Shown here piece by piece: positions 23,257 through 31,850 of a DNA stretch of 35,328 bases. Under the pieces are notes generated by a model, which was given only the letters and a program-made list of their open reading frames with translations, was not told the DNA's origin and did not search any database. Position 1 is the first letter of the stretch, and each line of letters starts with the position of its first letter. Source of the stretch: Acidimicrobiales bacterium (lineage in GTDB: Bacteria > Actinomycetota > Actinomycetes > Mycobacteriales > QHCE01); contig QHCE01000091.1 in NCBI GenBank assembly GCA_003243955.1, forward strand, positions 1 to 35,328, read 5' to 3'. The position numbers were made by a program, and so were the translations under genes.

Positions 23257-24960
23257 ATGAGCAGTGACACGAACTCCTCTGGTGGTCACGCTTGGCGGAA
23301 CCGCTACGAGCAGGCTCGAGCATCGGGGCGGTTGCGCGAAGCTGATTTCACCACGCTCTCCGGGTTGCCGGTCGCTCCGGTGTACGGGCCGGCCGAGGGT
23401 GTGCAGCTCCCCGGTTTCGAACGAATCGGTTGGCCGGGGGAGTTTCCCTTCACTCGGGGTCTATACGACACCGGATATCGCGGTAAGCCTTGGACTGTGC
23501 GGCAGTTCGCCGGGTTCGGCAGTGCGGCCGCGACTAACGCCCGATACGCGATGATTCTGCGCCAAGGCGGCGATGGACTGTCGGTAGCGTTTGACATGCC
23601 AACGTTGATGGGATGCGACTCTGACGATCCGCGTGCGCTCGGTGAGGTAGGGCACTGTGGGGTCGCTATCGATTCCGCGGCGGATATGGAGGTCCTCTTC
23701 GCGGGTATTCCGTTGGGCGAGATCACGACGTCGATGACGATTTCGGGCCCGGCGGTGCCGATCTTTTGTATGTACGTCGTTGCGGCCGAGCGTCAAGGTG
23801 TTCCGATGGCGCAGCTCAACGGAACTCTGCAAACCGATATTTTCAAGGAGTACATCGCGCAGAAGGAGTGGATTTTTGCCCCAGAGCCGCATCTGCGGCT
23901 GATCGGCGACCTCATGGAGTTCTGTCAGAGCGGTGTGCCCTCGTACAAACCGCTATCGGTCTCGGGCTATCACATTCGAGAAGCCGGTGCCACCGCGGCG
24001 CAGGAGCTGGCATTCACGCTCGCCGACGGTTTTGGCTATGTGGAACTCGGGCTTTCCCGCGGTTTGTCGATCAACAACTTCGCTTCGGAGTTGTCCTTCT
24101 TTTTCGATGCCCACATCGATTTTTTCGAAGAGATCGCGAAGTTCCGCGCGGCACGACGCATCTGGGCCCGATGGATGCGCGACGTTTATGGGGCCACGAA
24201 CCCGAAAGCGCAATGGTTGCGGTTTCACACCCAGACCGCTGGAGTCTCGCTCACCGCACAGCAGCCGGAGAACAACATTGTCCGTACCGCGGTGGAAGCA
24301 CTGGCCGCCGTGCTCGGCGGCACCAACTCGCTGCACACCAACGCCTTAGATGAAGTGCTTGCGTTGCCCAGCGAGAAGGCCGCACAGATAGCGTTGAGCA
24401 CGCAGCATGTGCTTGCCGCCGAAACTGGAGTGATGAACGTAGCCGACCCGCTGGGTGGCTCGTGGTACATCGAAGAGCTTACCGACGAGCTCGAGCGTCA
24501 AGCTGAAGGCATCTTCAGTACGATCGCCGCGCTGGACCCGGCAGGTGCTGATCACCCAATCGGACCCATGACGGCCGGGATCTTGCGCGGGATCGAAGGC
24601 GGCTGGTTCGTACGCCAGATTGCCGAATCGGCGTTTGTCTACCAGCAGAGGGTGGAGAAAGGCGAGAAGAAGATTGTTGGGGTAAATGTCTATTCCCAGC
24701 CCAACGGTGAGCAGCTTGACGTTTTGCGGATCGGCCGTGAGGTGGAGCGTAAGCAGCGCGAACTGCTGCAACCGCGCCGCGCCAACCGCGACAACGCTGC
24801 GGTGCAGGCTGCGCTAGCCAACCTTGTGGCAGCCGCGCGCGGTACCGATAACGTAGTACCCAGCATGCTCGACGCGGCGCGGGCAGAGGCTACGCTTGGA
24901 GAGATCTGCAACGTTTTGCGCGAGCTGTGGGGTACCTACCGCGAACCAGCCGCGTTCTAA
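23257..24960 (+). CDS. icmA: Acyl-CoA mutase large subunit, isobutyryl-CoA-mutase-like
   Basis: About 567 residues: a TIM-barrel substrate domain without the C-terminal B12-binding domain (no DxHxxG; the protein ends at ELWGTYREPAAF). Adenosylcobalamin-dependent mutases of this layout need a separate small B12 subunit, which is not in this window. Two residues bear on substrate. WTVRQFAGFG has Phe (about 84) where methylmalonyl-CoA mutase has Tyr, and KEYIAQKEW has Gln (about 202) where it has Arg. The Phe/Gln pair is that of isobutyryl-CoA mutases, which interconvert isobutyryl- and n-butyryl-CoA. GLSVAFDMPTLMGCDSDDP and FHTQTAGVSLTAQQPENNIVR are family hallmarks. An ATG at 23245 is possible, but GGGAG lies 5 bp before the ATG at 23257. 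Substrate is inferred from these residues only. Confidence 0.82.
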   Translation: MSSDTNSSGGHAWRNRYEQARASGRLREADFTTLSGLPVAPVYGPAEGVQLPGFERIGWPGEFPFTRGLYDTGYRGKPWTVRQFAGFGSAAATNARYAMILRQGGDGLSVAFDMPTLMGCDSDDPRALGEVGHCGVAIDSAADMEVLFAGIPLGEITTSMTISGPAVPIFCMYVVAAERQGVPMAQLNGTLQTDIFKEYIAQKEWIFAPEPHLRLIGDLMEFCQSGVPSYKPLSVSGYHIREAGATAAQELAFTLADGFGYVELGLSRGLSINNFASELSFFFDAHIDFFEEIAKFRAARRIWARWMRDVYGATNPKAQWLRFHTQTAGVSLTAQQPENNIVRTAVEALAAVLGGTNSLHTNALDEVLALPSEKAAQIALSTQHVLAAETGVMNVADPLGGSWYIEELTDELERQAEGIFSTIAALDPAGADHPIGPMTAGILRGIEGGWFVRQIAESAFVYQQRVEKGEKKIVGVNVYSQPNGEQLDVLRIGREVERKQRELLQPRRANRDNAAVQAALANLVAAARGTDNVVPSMLDAARAEATLGEICNVLRELWGTYREPAAF

Positions 24961-25046
24961 GCTTTAGCCACCATGAGAGACTAGCTACATTCATGCTCGT
25001 GGCGGCATTACGCTGGGTTCGAGGTGTAAGTACAAGCGGAGGTTTC

Positions 25047-25757
25047 GTGCGGCGCGGGTTCTGGCTTAGATTGACCGAAGTCCTCGTTCGGCCAATCGCG
25101 ATAATGATGACCAAGCGGCAGTGGCGTGGTCAAGAGCATATTCCAGCCAGTGGTCCAGCAATTCTGGTTCCTAACCATTTGTCTAACGCCGACCCATTAA
25201 TCGTGGCGCATTTCGTATTTGATCGGCCTCGAAACCCGCGGTTTCTGGCGAAAGACTCCCTGTTCACTGTACCTGTGATCGGTTATATGCTGCGGCAGAT
25301 GCACCAAATCCCCGTTCGACGCGGCACGGCGGATGCGATGACGGCGCTTAAGGCCGCGATTTCGGTGCTCGAATCCGATGAGACAGTGATCATCTACCCC
25401 GAAGGTACGTGCACGGCCGATCCGCAGCTGTGGCCGATGCAGGGTAAGACTGGGGTCGCCCGTCTGGCGCTGACCACCGGAGCGTCGGTGATCCCGATCG
25501 CGCAGTGGGGCGCCCAGCGCTTTCATAACCCGGTGACTGGGAAGATCGGGTTTCGGCCGCGAACTCGAGTGACTGTCGCGGCTGGGCCTCCAGTGGACCT
25601 AACCCGCTTCATGGATTGTCCACTCACCAACGAGGTGCTGCGTGGCGCCACTGATACCATCCTGCGGCGACTTCGTGACGATGTTGCCGCGGTGCGCGGC
25701 GAGCCAGCGCCGGTAGGTCCGTTGTTTGTACCCGCGAAAAGTCGGAGGCTGATATGA
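25047..25757 (+). CDS. PlsC-like lysophospholipid acyltransferase, second copy
   Basis: About 236 residues from the GTG at 25047. GCGGAGG lies 4 bp upstream, a better site than those of the ATG at 24993 or the longer frame that begins inside the mutase gene. Motifs: NHLSNAD (NHX4D), FLAKDSLF, YPEGTCTADPQLWPMQGKTG (motif III followed by the substrate loop) and SVIPIAQWG. The gene starts an apparent operon with gpsA (4-bp overlap) and then ddl. Placement immediately before glycerol-3-phosphate dehydrogenase supports a role in phospholipid synthesis, acylating lysophosphatidate. It differs clearly from the first PlsC at 21800, so the two are not a recent duplication. Confidence 0.88.
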   Translation: MRRGFWLRLTEVLVRPIAIMMTKRQWRGQEHIPASGPAILVPNHLSNADPLIVAHFVFDRPRNPRFLAKDSLFTVPVIGYMLRQMHQIPVRRGTADAMTALKAAISVLESDETVIIYPEGTCTADPQLWPMQGKTGVARLALTTGASVIPIAQWGAQRFHNPVTGKIGFRPRTRVTVAAGPPVDLTRFMDCPLTNEVLRGATDTILRRLRDDVAAVRGEPAPVGPLFVPAKSRRLI

Positions 25758-26839
25758 CCGGCGGCCAACGCAGGTCGCCATCGTCGGCTGATCCACTCAT
25801 CGAACCCGTGGCGCCTCCGCTACGAGTGTCGGTACTGGGGGCTGGATCGTGGGGTACCACGTTCGGCAAAGTACTCGTCGATGCTGGCTGTGATGTCCTG
25901 TTGTGGGCGCGCCGGCCCGAGATAGCACGCAGCATCGCCGCCACTGGTCGTAATCCGGATTACCTGCCCCACATCCGATTGCCCGTGGGGCTGCGTGCCA
26001 CTAGCGATTGCGCCCAGGCTATGGAACACGCCCGCGATCTGCTGGTGCTCGCGGTACCGTCACAGACTCTGCGCAGCAACATGGCGGAATGGGCACCAGC
26101 GGTAGACCCGGGCGCTGTTGTGGTCAGTTTAGCCAAGGGTATTGAGCTAGGCAGCGGCCTACGCATGAGCGAAGTTATCGTCGGAGTCTCCGGAATCGAC
26201 TTCCAGCGAGTGGCTGTGGTGAGTGGGCCCAACCTTGCCGAAGAAATTGCGCGAGAGCAACCTACAGCAACGGTGGTGGCATGTGAGGATTCAGCACGCG
26301 CTCAGCTAGTCCAGCGTGCCTGCACGACTAGATACTTACGCCCCTACACCAATCCCGACATCGTCGGATGCGAACTTGCTGGCGCGATGAAGAACGTCAT
26401 CGCGCTCGCCTGCGGAATTGTCTCGGGCATGAAGTTGGGAGACAACGCCACCGCGTCGGTGATCGCACGCGGTTTGGCGGAGATCACCCGTCTTGGTCAC
26501 TTGCTGGGTGCTGACCCGATGACGTTTGCGGGCTTGGCTGGGCTGGGTGATGTGGTGGCGACGTGCTATTCGCGGCTGTCGCGCAACCGCGGGTTCGGGG
26601 AGCTGCTGGGACGTGGCCAGAGCATGAGCCAAGCGCAGCTGCGTAACCCTCAAGTGGTGGAAGGGGTGACGTCTTCGCTTGCCGTGCGGGATTTGGCGCT
26701 GCGGCTGGGAGTAGATATGCCGCTGACCGATCAAATCGTGAAGATCTGCCACGAAGACGCTACCCCAGCGCAGGCGTTCGATGAGCTCATGGCTCGTAAG
26801 CCGCAGGCAGAGTTCGGCATTGTTTCGATGCAGTACTAA
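25754..26839 (+). CDS. gpsA: NAD(P)-dependent glycerol-3-phosphate dehydrogenase
   Basis: 361 residues. After a 22-residue polar leader comes the Rossmann motif VSVLGAGSWGTTFGKVL (GxGxxG type). VVSLAKGIE, SGPNLAEEIAREQPTA, ELAGAMKNVIALACGIVSGM (catalytic Lys of the KN motif) and TFAGLAGLGDVVATCYSRLSRNRGFG then follow, all in GpsA order. It reduces dihydroxyacetone phosphate to sn-glycerol 3-phosphate for phospholipid synthesis. The start codon overlaps the upstream plsC stop by 4 bp (ATGA), so the two are coupled. The stop codon is the first bases of a palindromic element (26838-26940) that separates it from ddl. The leader before the Rossmann fold is somewhat long, and a later start is possible. 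Confidence 0.96.
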   Translation: MTGGQRRSPSSADPLIEPVAPPLRVSVLGAGSWGTTFGKVLVDAGCDVLLWARRPEIARSIAATGRNPDYLPHIRLPVGLRATSDCAQAMEHARDLLVLAVPSQTLRSNMAEWAPAVDPGAVVVSLAKGIELGSGLRMSEVIVGVSGIDFQRVAVVSGPNLAEEIAREQPTATVVACEDSARAQLVQRACTTRYLRPYTNPDIVGCELAGAMKNVIALACGIVSGMKLGDNATASVIARGLAEITRLGHLLGADPMTFAGLAGLGDVVATCYSRLSRNRGFGELLGRGQSMSQAQLRNPQVVEGVTSSLAVRDLALRLGVDMPLTDQIVKICHEDATPAQAFDELMARKPQAEFGIVSMQY

Positions 26840-26940
26840 ACGCCCGCCAATAGGTCCCCTGCCAGCGTTCTCGTCACCTTGCCTACCTTCGTAGGCGGCG
26901 GCTCCTGCGGCCTTGGCAGATGCACTATTGGTGGGCGTTT
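26838..26940 (-). repeat. Palindromic element copy C, between gpsA and ddl
   Basis: The terminal inverted repeats are AAACGCCCGCCAATAG (26838-26853) and the complement of AAACGCCCACCAATAG (26925-26940), 15 of 16 matching. Between them, read on the minus strand, is a 67-bp core (26856-26922) differing from copy A in adnA at about 4 positions, with an inner hairpin GCCTAC-GAAG-GTAGGC. The left terminus overlaps the gpsA stop codon. As RNA it would fold into one long branched hairpin, so it may also affect gpsA-ddl expression. Confidence 0.82.
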
Positions 26941-27018
26941 TAAAGGTGGCAGTTTCGGTTTGAGTAAGCGCAGCTACCGGTCATGCGGGCGTGAAGTATT
27001 ACGGGTAGGGTCGGCGCC

Positions 27019-28161
27019 GTGATGAATCGCCCCACGGCCCTCTCGTCGTCAACCCAGCTCGGGCGGTCAAAAACCGATCGTAAGACTCGGGTGGCGGTGA
27101 TCTTTGGTGGCCGTAGCGGCGAGCATTCCATTTCATGTGTCAGCGCCAGTAGCGTGCTTGCCACACTGGATCGAAATCTTTTCGATGTGGTCCCTATTGG
27201 GATAACTCCAGAGGGCCGTTGGGTGCTCACCTCCGGGAGCCGGGGTGAGCTGGAAATTCACGACCGCGCCTTGCCGTCGGTGAAGGACGGCGCCGCGGTG
27301 ATCCTGGCAGGTGATCCCACCTCGGGCGGCTTGATCAGTATGGACCCAACGGTTGGTGTGGCGGAGCTTGGTGGCATCGATGTGGTCTTTCCGGTCCTGC
27401 ACGGTCCTTACGGGGAGGACGGCACGATCCAGGGCATGTTGGAGATGGCAGGCATTCCCTACGTGGGTTCTGGTGTGCTTGCCTCGGCGGTCTGCATGGA
27501 CAAGGAGTTCACTAAGCGGCTGCTTGTCGCGGCGGGGTTGCCGATCGGTGACTACGTGGTACTGCGGGCCGGTGAGCAGTTAACGCAGGCGCAGCAGCGC
27601 CGGCTCGGCCTGCCCGTATTCGTCAAACCGGCACGCGCCGGTTCCAGCGTCGGCGTCAGCAAGGTGACTAGCTGGGATGAGCTGGAAGGCGCGGTAGCCG
27701 CCGCACGAGAGGTCGATCCAAAGATCCTTGTTGAGGCCGCAATCGTTGGTGCGGAGGTGGAGTGCGGTGTGCTGGAAGGGATCGCCAGTGGGCCGCCTGA
27801 GGCGAGCCTTCCAGCCGAAATTCGGGTAATACGAGGTCACGATTGGTATGACTTTGAGGCTAAATACCTTGACGACGCCTGCGAGTTCGACGTCCCCGCG
27901 CAACTATCCGACGCAGTCACCGCGCAGGTCCGGGAACTAGCCCGTAAAGCCTTTGTTGCGGTGGATGGGGCCAGTCTGGCTCGGGTGGACTTTTTCGTCA
28001 CCGAGCGCAATCAGGTCATTGTGAATGAAATCAACACTATGCCCGGATTCACTCCGATCTCGATGTTTCCACGGATGTGGGCAGCCAGTGGCTTGCCCTA
28101 TCCGGAGCTGCTGAATCGGCTGATCACGACCGCGCTACACCGAGGCACCGGCCTGCACTAG
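27019..28161 (+). CDS. ddl: D-alanine--D-alanine ligase
   Basis: 380 residues of the ATP-grasp ligase. [19 protein letters not shown] (N-terminal D-Ala site), [36 protein letters not shown] (ATP-binding loop), [24 protein letters not shown] (metal Glu and Asn) and the final SMFPRMW are all present. It joins two D-alanines for peptidoglycan stem peptides. The start is GTG at 27019 or the adjacent ATG at 27022; upstream GGGTAGGG is rather distant. It follows gpsA across a 179-bp gap filled mostly by a palindromic element. In mycobacteria gpsA and ddl are likewise adjacent, with a DUF3515 gene convergent just after ddl; here about 3.7 kb of accessory DNA separates ddl from DUF3515. Confidence 0.96.
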   Translation: MMNRPTALSSSTQLGRSKTDRKTRVAVIFGGRSGEHSISCVSASSVLATLDRNLFDVVPIGITPEGRWVLTSGSRGELEIHDRALPSVKDGAAVILAGDPTSGGLISMDPTVGVAELGGIDVVFPVLHGPYGEDGTIQGMLEMAGIPYVGSGVLASAVCMDKEFTKRLLVAAGLPIGDYVVLRAGEQLTQAQQRRLGLPVFVKPARAGSSVGVSKVTSWDELEGAVAAAREVDPKILVEAAIVGAEVECGVLEGIASGPPEASLPAEIRVIRGHDWYDFEAKYLDDACEFDVPAQLSDAVTAQVRELARKAFVAVDGASLARVDFFVTERNQVIVNEINTMPGFTPISMFPRMWAASGLPYPELLNRLITTALHRGTGLH

Positions 28162-28338
28162 CGGCTCGGCTGTGGGGTGCAGTCGGCCACTGACTGGTGC
28201 GAAAAAGATGCCGGGAAGCAGACACGACGACGAATCCCGGATTGGGATGACGCCTCTCACCGCCAGAGTTACGCAGGGAGGAGTGCGCTTTCCTATTTCT
28301 GCATTTCTGTTGCAGTGTGAAAATGAGAAGAAGGCCCG

Positions 28339-29982
28339 CTAGCGCCGCCCGGTTCGTTGCCCTGTACGTGTCGCTCCTGTGAAAGGAGCCCCCGGCACTG
28401 GCACTCCTCTGGGCGATTGCCGTGCTGCGCTCTGAAACCCTGCCAGGGCAGGGGGTAGTTGCCCACCACCTCGCGCAGTAGCAGGGGACGGTGATGAGGG
28501 TTGCGTCGGCGGGCGCCCCGCTGCCTCCCGCAGCTGGGCGGCGTTGCTTTCCAGGGCTGCTATTTGTTGATTTACACGTACTTCCGTCTCATCGCGGCCT
28601 TGGAGCCAACCTCTCACTTCCCGAAATTTCTTTAGCGCTAATTCGTTCCGAGGTCCCGTTCCGTGGATACCAATTGCCTTATCCATTTCTAATTTCTCTA
28701 CTGCTAAATTTATGTAAGTTCGAGCCGAGTTAATATCGAGCTGATCCAGCCTTCCTGAGGGTACTCCGACTAGTACTCCGAACTCTCTAGTTAGCTCTTT
28801 AGACCTCGCGATAATTTCCGCGTCAGCTTCTTGTCGACCTGTTTGAGTTGATGCCCGATAGCTTTCCAGTCCTTCCTCAAGAGTATCAAGGCTATTATTG
28901 ACATAAATCTCGTGGGCTTGACGCTCGCGGTATTTCCTTAGACCTGGAAGCACGAGCTTAACTGCCCCATATACTAGTGCCGCCGCCACAAGTGGGGGGG
29001 CAAGGAAAGCACCAATCCCAGCCGCAGCACCTGTAGCAGCGGCGGCTGGGATACCCACACTATGTGCTAGGCCTATTGCCGCACCTGAGAGTAAACCGCC
29101 GACGGTTCCCGGGGCTACAGCCGTGAAGGCGGCGGCCCCCATTCCAACCATGGCTCCTGTACCGGGGAACAGGTTGTCCCGAAGCCTCGTAGCCTCCGCC
29201 CCCGCCGGTATGACGCGGTTATCGGAACCTGGATGTGGGGGAAATGCTGTCTCCCCCGCCGAAACTTCAGATTGGGCTCCGGGTGCCGCCGCAGGAGTAG
29301 CAGTTCCGGCTGGCCCTGGAGCCGCAGTCTCCGGGGCCGGGGGACGCGACACGTTGAGCGCAGCTGCTTGCCTTGCCGGCAGCCTTTCAAGAAGGCCCTG
29401 TGCCGTGGTGAAATTGACGAGATTACGGCTCGCAGTATCTTGGTTCAACTCTTCCAAAGCTGATGTATTCAGCTGATCGACGGCTTCTTGCACTCTGGGA
29501 AGAGCAGCCTCTAGTCTACTACTTTCAATAGCATCGGCTATTCTGGATAGGTTTGTAGGATCATCAAGCTCAGCGGCCGATGTACGCAATAGTTCCATAC
29601 TAGCCGCATCCCCTGCGGAATCAGCAACTCTACTTAGTGCATCAAGGTATTGTCTGAGTGCAAACCTATACTGAATAGCAACAGCTTGATCGGCTTCCCT
29701 CTGTGTAGCTAAAGCAGTATCCGAAATTGGGGTAGGAGCTACAACACTCCTTTCCCTTGCTATCCGGTTTTGCTCCTCACTCGTTCTCCTTCGTTGAAGT
29801 TGCTGGAATGCCTCTCTCCGTTTCGTAACTTGCGCAGCTGCTATGGACAATTCCGCGAGTAATGTATTCCATTCTTGTGCCTTGCTCACCGCTTCCACTC
29901 GTTGTCTAGTGGCTCGTATTAAAGCCTCTTCCTGAAGACTGTCAGGAAACACGTCTGCGGGAAAGGGAAGGGGAGTCGTCAT
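28339..29982 (-). CDS. Large coiled-coil protein with a central glycine/alanine-rich hydrophobic segment, function unknown
   Basis: 547 residues that I cannot assign to a family. Visible layout: heptad-like, highly charged helices at about 15-130 and 140-205; a Pro/Ala/Gly-rich linker at about 210-245; a hydrophobic Gly/Ala-rich segment at about 275-346 (GAMVGMGAAAFTAVAPG, AAATGAAAGIGAFLAPPLVA), long enough for two membrane passes and rich in small residues like a glycine zipper; a second helical region at about 347-490; then a Ser/Pro/Arg-rich tail. No signal peptide. Its ATG overlaps the TGA of the upstream 209-residue gene by one base (TGATG) and is preceded by AGGAG, so the two are coupled. 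Codon use is more AT-rich than the flanking core genes. A membrane-inserting effector, a toxin or a secretion substrate are possibilities only. Confidence 0.72.
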   Translation of the reverse strand: MTTPLPFPADVFPDSLQEEALIRATRQRVEAVSKAQEWNTLLAELSIAAAQVTKRREAFQQLQRRRTSEEQNRIARERSVVAPTPISDTALATQREADQAVAIQYRFALRQYLDALSRVADSAGDAASMELLRTSAAELDDPTNLSRIADAIESSRLEAALPRVQEAVDQLNTSALEELNQDTASRNLVNFTTAQGLLERLPARQAAALNVSRPPAPETAAPGPAGTATPAAAPGAQSEVSAGETAFPPHPGSDNRVIPAGAEATRLRDNLFPGTGAMVGMGAAAFTAVAPGTVGGLLSGAAIGLAHSVGIPAAAATGAAAGIGAFLAPPLVAAALVYGAVKLVLPGLRKYRERQAHEIYVNNSLDTLEEGLESYRASTQTGRQEADAEIIARSKELTREFGVLVGVPSGRLDQLDINSARTYINLAVEKLEMDKAIGIHGTGPRNELALKKFREVRGWLQGRDETEVRVNQQIAALESNAAQLREAAGRPPTQPSSPSPATARGGGQLPPALAGFQSAARQSPRGVPVPGAPFTGATRTGQRTGRR

Positions 29983-30611
29983 CAGATACTCCTATCGATG
30001 TAGACGGATCGGCCAGCCATGAGCTGCGGTAGGGCGGAGATCATCTCGTTGAGTACGGCGGTAGCGTCCTCACTCTTCTTCGCCAGGCCGGAGCCTGGCG
30101 TGACGCGCCCAGTTTCTCGCTGAACGCACGCTCTCCACAGAGAGTGTTGTAAATGTCCGTACATCCATAGGTAATATGTATCGGCGGTGACAGCAAGCTG
30201 CTGTGTGCCTGCGGTGGGAATACCAAACAGCACTGGGGCGTTTGGTGAGTTCCCGAGCCCACGCGTAAGGGGAACGATTCGATGAGCTTCCGCAAAACGG
30301 TGACACGCAACAGGGTCTGCTGTATCCAGCTCCACTAGTGCGCCAACGCTAAGCACAGCGGCCAATACGGGCTCAGGCTCCGCAATGTGGTGCTCCCGCG
30401 CAGTTTCTACAAGGTATTTGCGAGTGCAGCCTTCACCTGCGACTGCTTGCACTATATCGCCGTGGGCAAGTTCCCACAGCAGATACTCCAAGGGGTTGAA
30501 GTTAAACGCCCCATCTCCGTAGCGCACGTCGAAACTGCGGGGGACCTCATCACCGGTGCGGGCAAAAAATGGTCCAACGTCATGCCCGACCGGGATCAGC
30601 AGTACCGTCAT
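29982..30611 (-). CDS. Unknown 209-residue protein with a winged-helix-like region, partner of the coiled-coil protein
   Basis: The open frame extends to a GTG at 30644, but the ATG at 30611 follows AAGGGTAGGGG and is preferred. The sequence has no signal peptide or membrane helix. After the N-terminal strand TVLLIPVGHDV, residues about 40-95 (LEYLLWELAHGD, TRKYLVETAREH, VLAAVLSVGALVELD) alternate short helices and end in a hairpin, as in a winged helix. The later part has VPLTRGLGNSPNAPVLFGIP and YYLWMYGHLQHSLWRACVQ, with conserved-looking aromatic residues. I considered an EspG-type chaperone of type VII secretion, but length and motifs do not support it. The stop codon overlaps the start of the 547-residue gene by one base. 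A chaperone, immunity or adaptor role for that neighbour is inferred from coupling only. Confidence 0.68.
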   Translation of the reverse strand: MTVLLIPVGHDVGPFFARTGDEVPRSFDVRYGDGAFNFNPLEYLLWELAHGDIVQAVAGEGCTRKYLVETAREHHIAEPEPVLAAVLSVGALVELDTADPVACHRFAEAHRIVPLTRGLGNSPNAPVLFGIPTAGTQQLAVTADTYYLWMYGHLQHSLWRACVQRETGRVTPGSGLAKKSEDATAVLNEMISALPQLMAGRSVYIDRSI

Positions 30612-30937
30612 GCCCCTACCCTTAGCTACGTGGTGACTCGACACGCGAGTGCGCCATTGATTCCGGACATTCTACGATTATTGTAGCCGTAAGCGAGCCT
30701 TAACGCCTGCTAATTGAGCATTTCCTTTACTTGCCCGCGAGAGGTCTGCATCACCGGCTGCTGGAGCGGATAGCGCTGGAGAGGGAGCTCATGCTTTTGG
30801 CTGGTTCACGGAGCTCCTCCAACCTCAGTCCGGCTGGTGAAAGTGGCACTTGAAGCTGAGGCTAAGCAGTCTTCGCTGGTGCAGCGTTGTGTCCCAGCAC
30901 AGAGTAAGACAGTTTGCTGCATGCCGCGAGCGCACCT
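30612..30937. other. 326-bp divergent intergenic region
   Basis: This gap lies between the unknown two-gene operon (minus strand) and the AEC transporter (plus strand). I see no gene in it. It contains an imperfect 15-bp palindrome CTACGATTATTGTAG at 30672-30686, about 60 bp upstream of the operon, which could be an operator. GGAGCTC (30784) and GAGCTCC (30811) form a spaced inverted repeat. Both promoters must lie here, but no confident -35/-10 pair could be picked by eye. Confidence 0.5.
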
Positions 30938-31840
30938 ATGACCGCTATTGTGGCTCAGCTGTTTCCCGTTTTTGCCGGTCTACTGGTTGGCTATGTGCTC
31001 TATCTCCAGGGCGTAGCTGGCAGGGCCGATGGCGATTTTTTATTCAAAGTTTGCTATTACGTATGTACGCCAGCGCTGAGCTTCTCGACGTTGGCGACGG
31101 TCAAGATCACCGAGCACCTGCTCGTCTTTCCGCTCGCCGCGTTCGGTATTTTTACCGCTTTGTATGTCGCGGGGTGGGTCGCCGGTAAACGCTTTGGGCT
31201 ATCAGGTGTACGGAGACCGACCTTTCTCCTCGCGTGCATGATCATCAACTCCGGATTTGTCCTACCGTTCGCGCAAGCAATCTACGGGGACGAAGGCGTC
31301 GCCCGCATCGTCATGTTCCAACTTGTGAACCAGTTTCTTACCTTTGGCGTTGGCTACGCTGTTGCCGCTCACAGCAACCCCAACCATCATGGGAGTTTGG
31401 GGCTCGCGAAAAAGGTTCTTTTCAGTCCGCCGCTGTTTGGAGTCATCTCCGGGTTACTAGTAAACGCCTGCGGCTGGACTGTGCCAAGCGCGTTGATGAA
31501 CGGCGCTAATCTTTTCGGTGGCGCGACGGTTTTTGTGCTGACGATTGCCACTGGCATACTTTTTAATCCAACGAGAAATGACTTCTTCCTTACCGTAAAA
31601 GTCATCGTCATCCGGCTGATATGTGGCTTGATGGTTGGCGCGCTTGTCATCGTTGGTTTCGATCTATGCGGCATTGATCGGGTTCTTGTACTCATGTTGA
31701 GCCTGTCGCCAGTTGCGTTCAACGCGGTGACGTTCGCCTCCATGGAGGAACTAGACGCACCTTTCGCCGCCGGCGCGCTGTCTATCTCGCTTCTATTCAG
31801 CTTGGTGCTCACCATCACAGTCGCGGTACTCTTCGCTTGA
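30938..31840 (+). CDS. AEC (auxin efflux carrier) family transporter
   Basis: About 300 residues from the ATG at 30938; a TTG eight codons upstream is also open, but the first membrane helix begins right after this ATG (TAIVAQLFPVFAGLLVGYVL). Ten hydrophobic segments are present. Family-like features include the early FAGLLVGYVL, CYYVCTPALSFSTLA in helix 2, NSGFVLPFAQAIYGDEGVARI in the third to fourth helix, and LNLS-like LMLSLSPVAFNAVTFA in a late helix. AEC proteins move organic acids such as malate or malonate, or other small anions, across the inner membrane; the substrate is not predictable. It is convergent with DUF3515 and lies within the accessory stretch separating ddl from DUF3515. 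Confidence 0.85.
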   Translation: MTAIVAQLFPVFAGLLVGYVLYLQGVAGRADGDFLFKVCYYVCTPALSFSTLATVKITEHLLVFPLAAFGIFTALYVAGWVAGKRFGLSGVRRPTFLLACMIINSGFVLPFAQAIYGDEGVARIVMFQLVNQFLTFGVGYAVAAHSNPNHHGSLGLAKKVLFSPPLFGVISGLLVNACGWTVPSALMNGANLFGGATVFVLTIATGILFNPTRNDFFLTVKVIVIRLICGLMVGALVIVGFDLCGIDRVLVLMLSLSPVAFNAVTFASMEELDAPFAAGALSISLLFSLVLTITVAVLFA

Positions 31841-31850
31841 GCGTTAAGTC

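Noticed and set aside
29982-30644. EspG-like chaperone identity for the 209-residue protein
   Set aside because: It is shorter than EspG proteins and lacks convincing EspG motifs, and the neighbouring 547-residue protein has no clear PE, PPE or WxG signature. The idea rested only on the mycosin gene 2 kb away.
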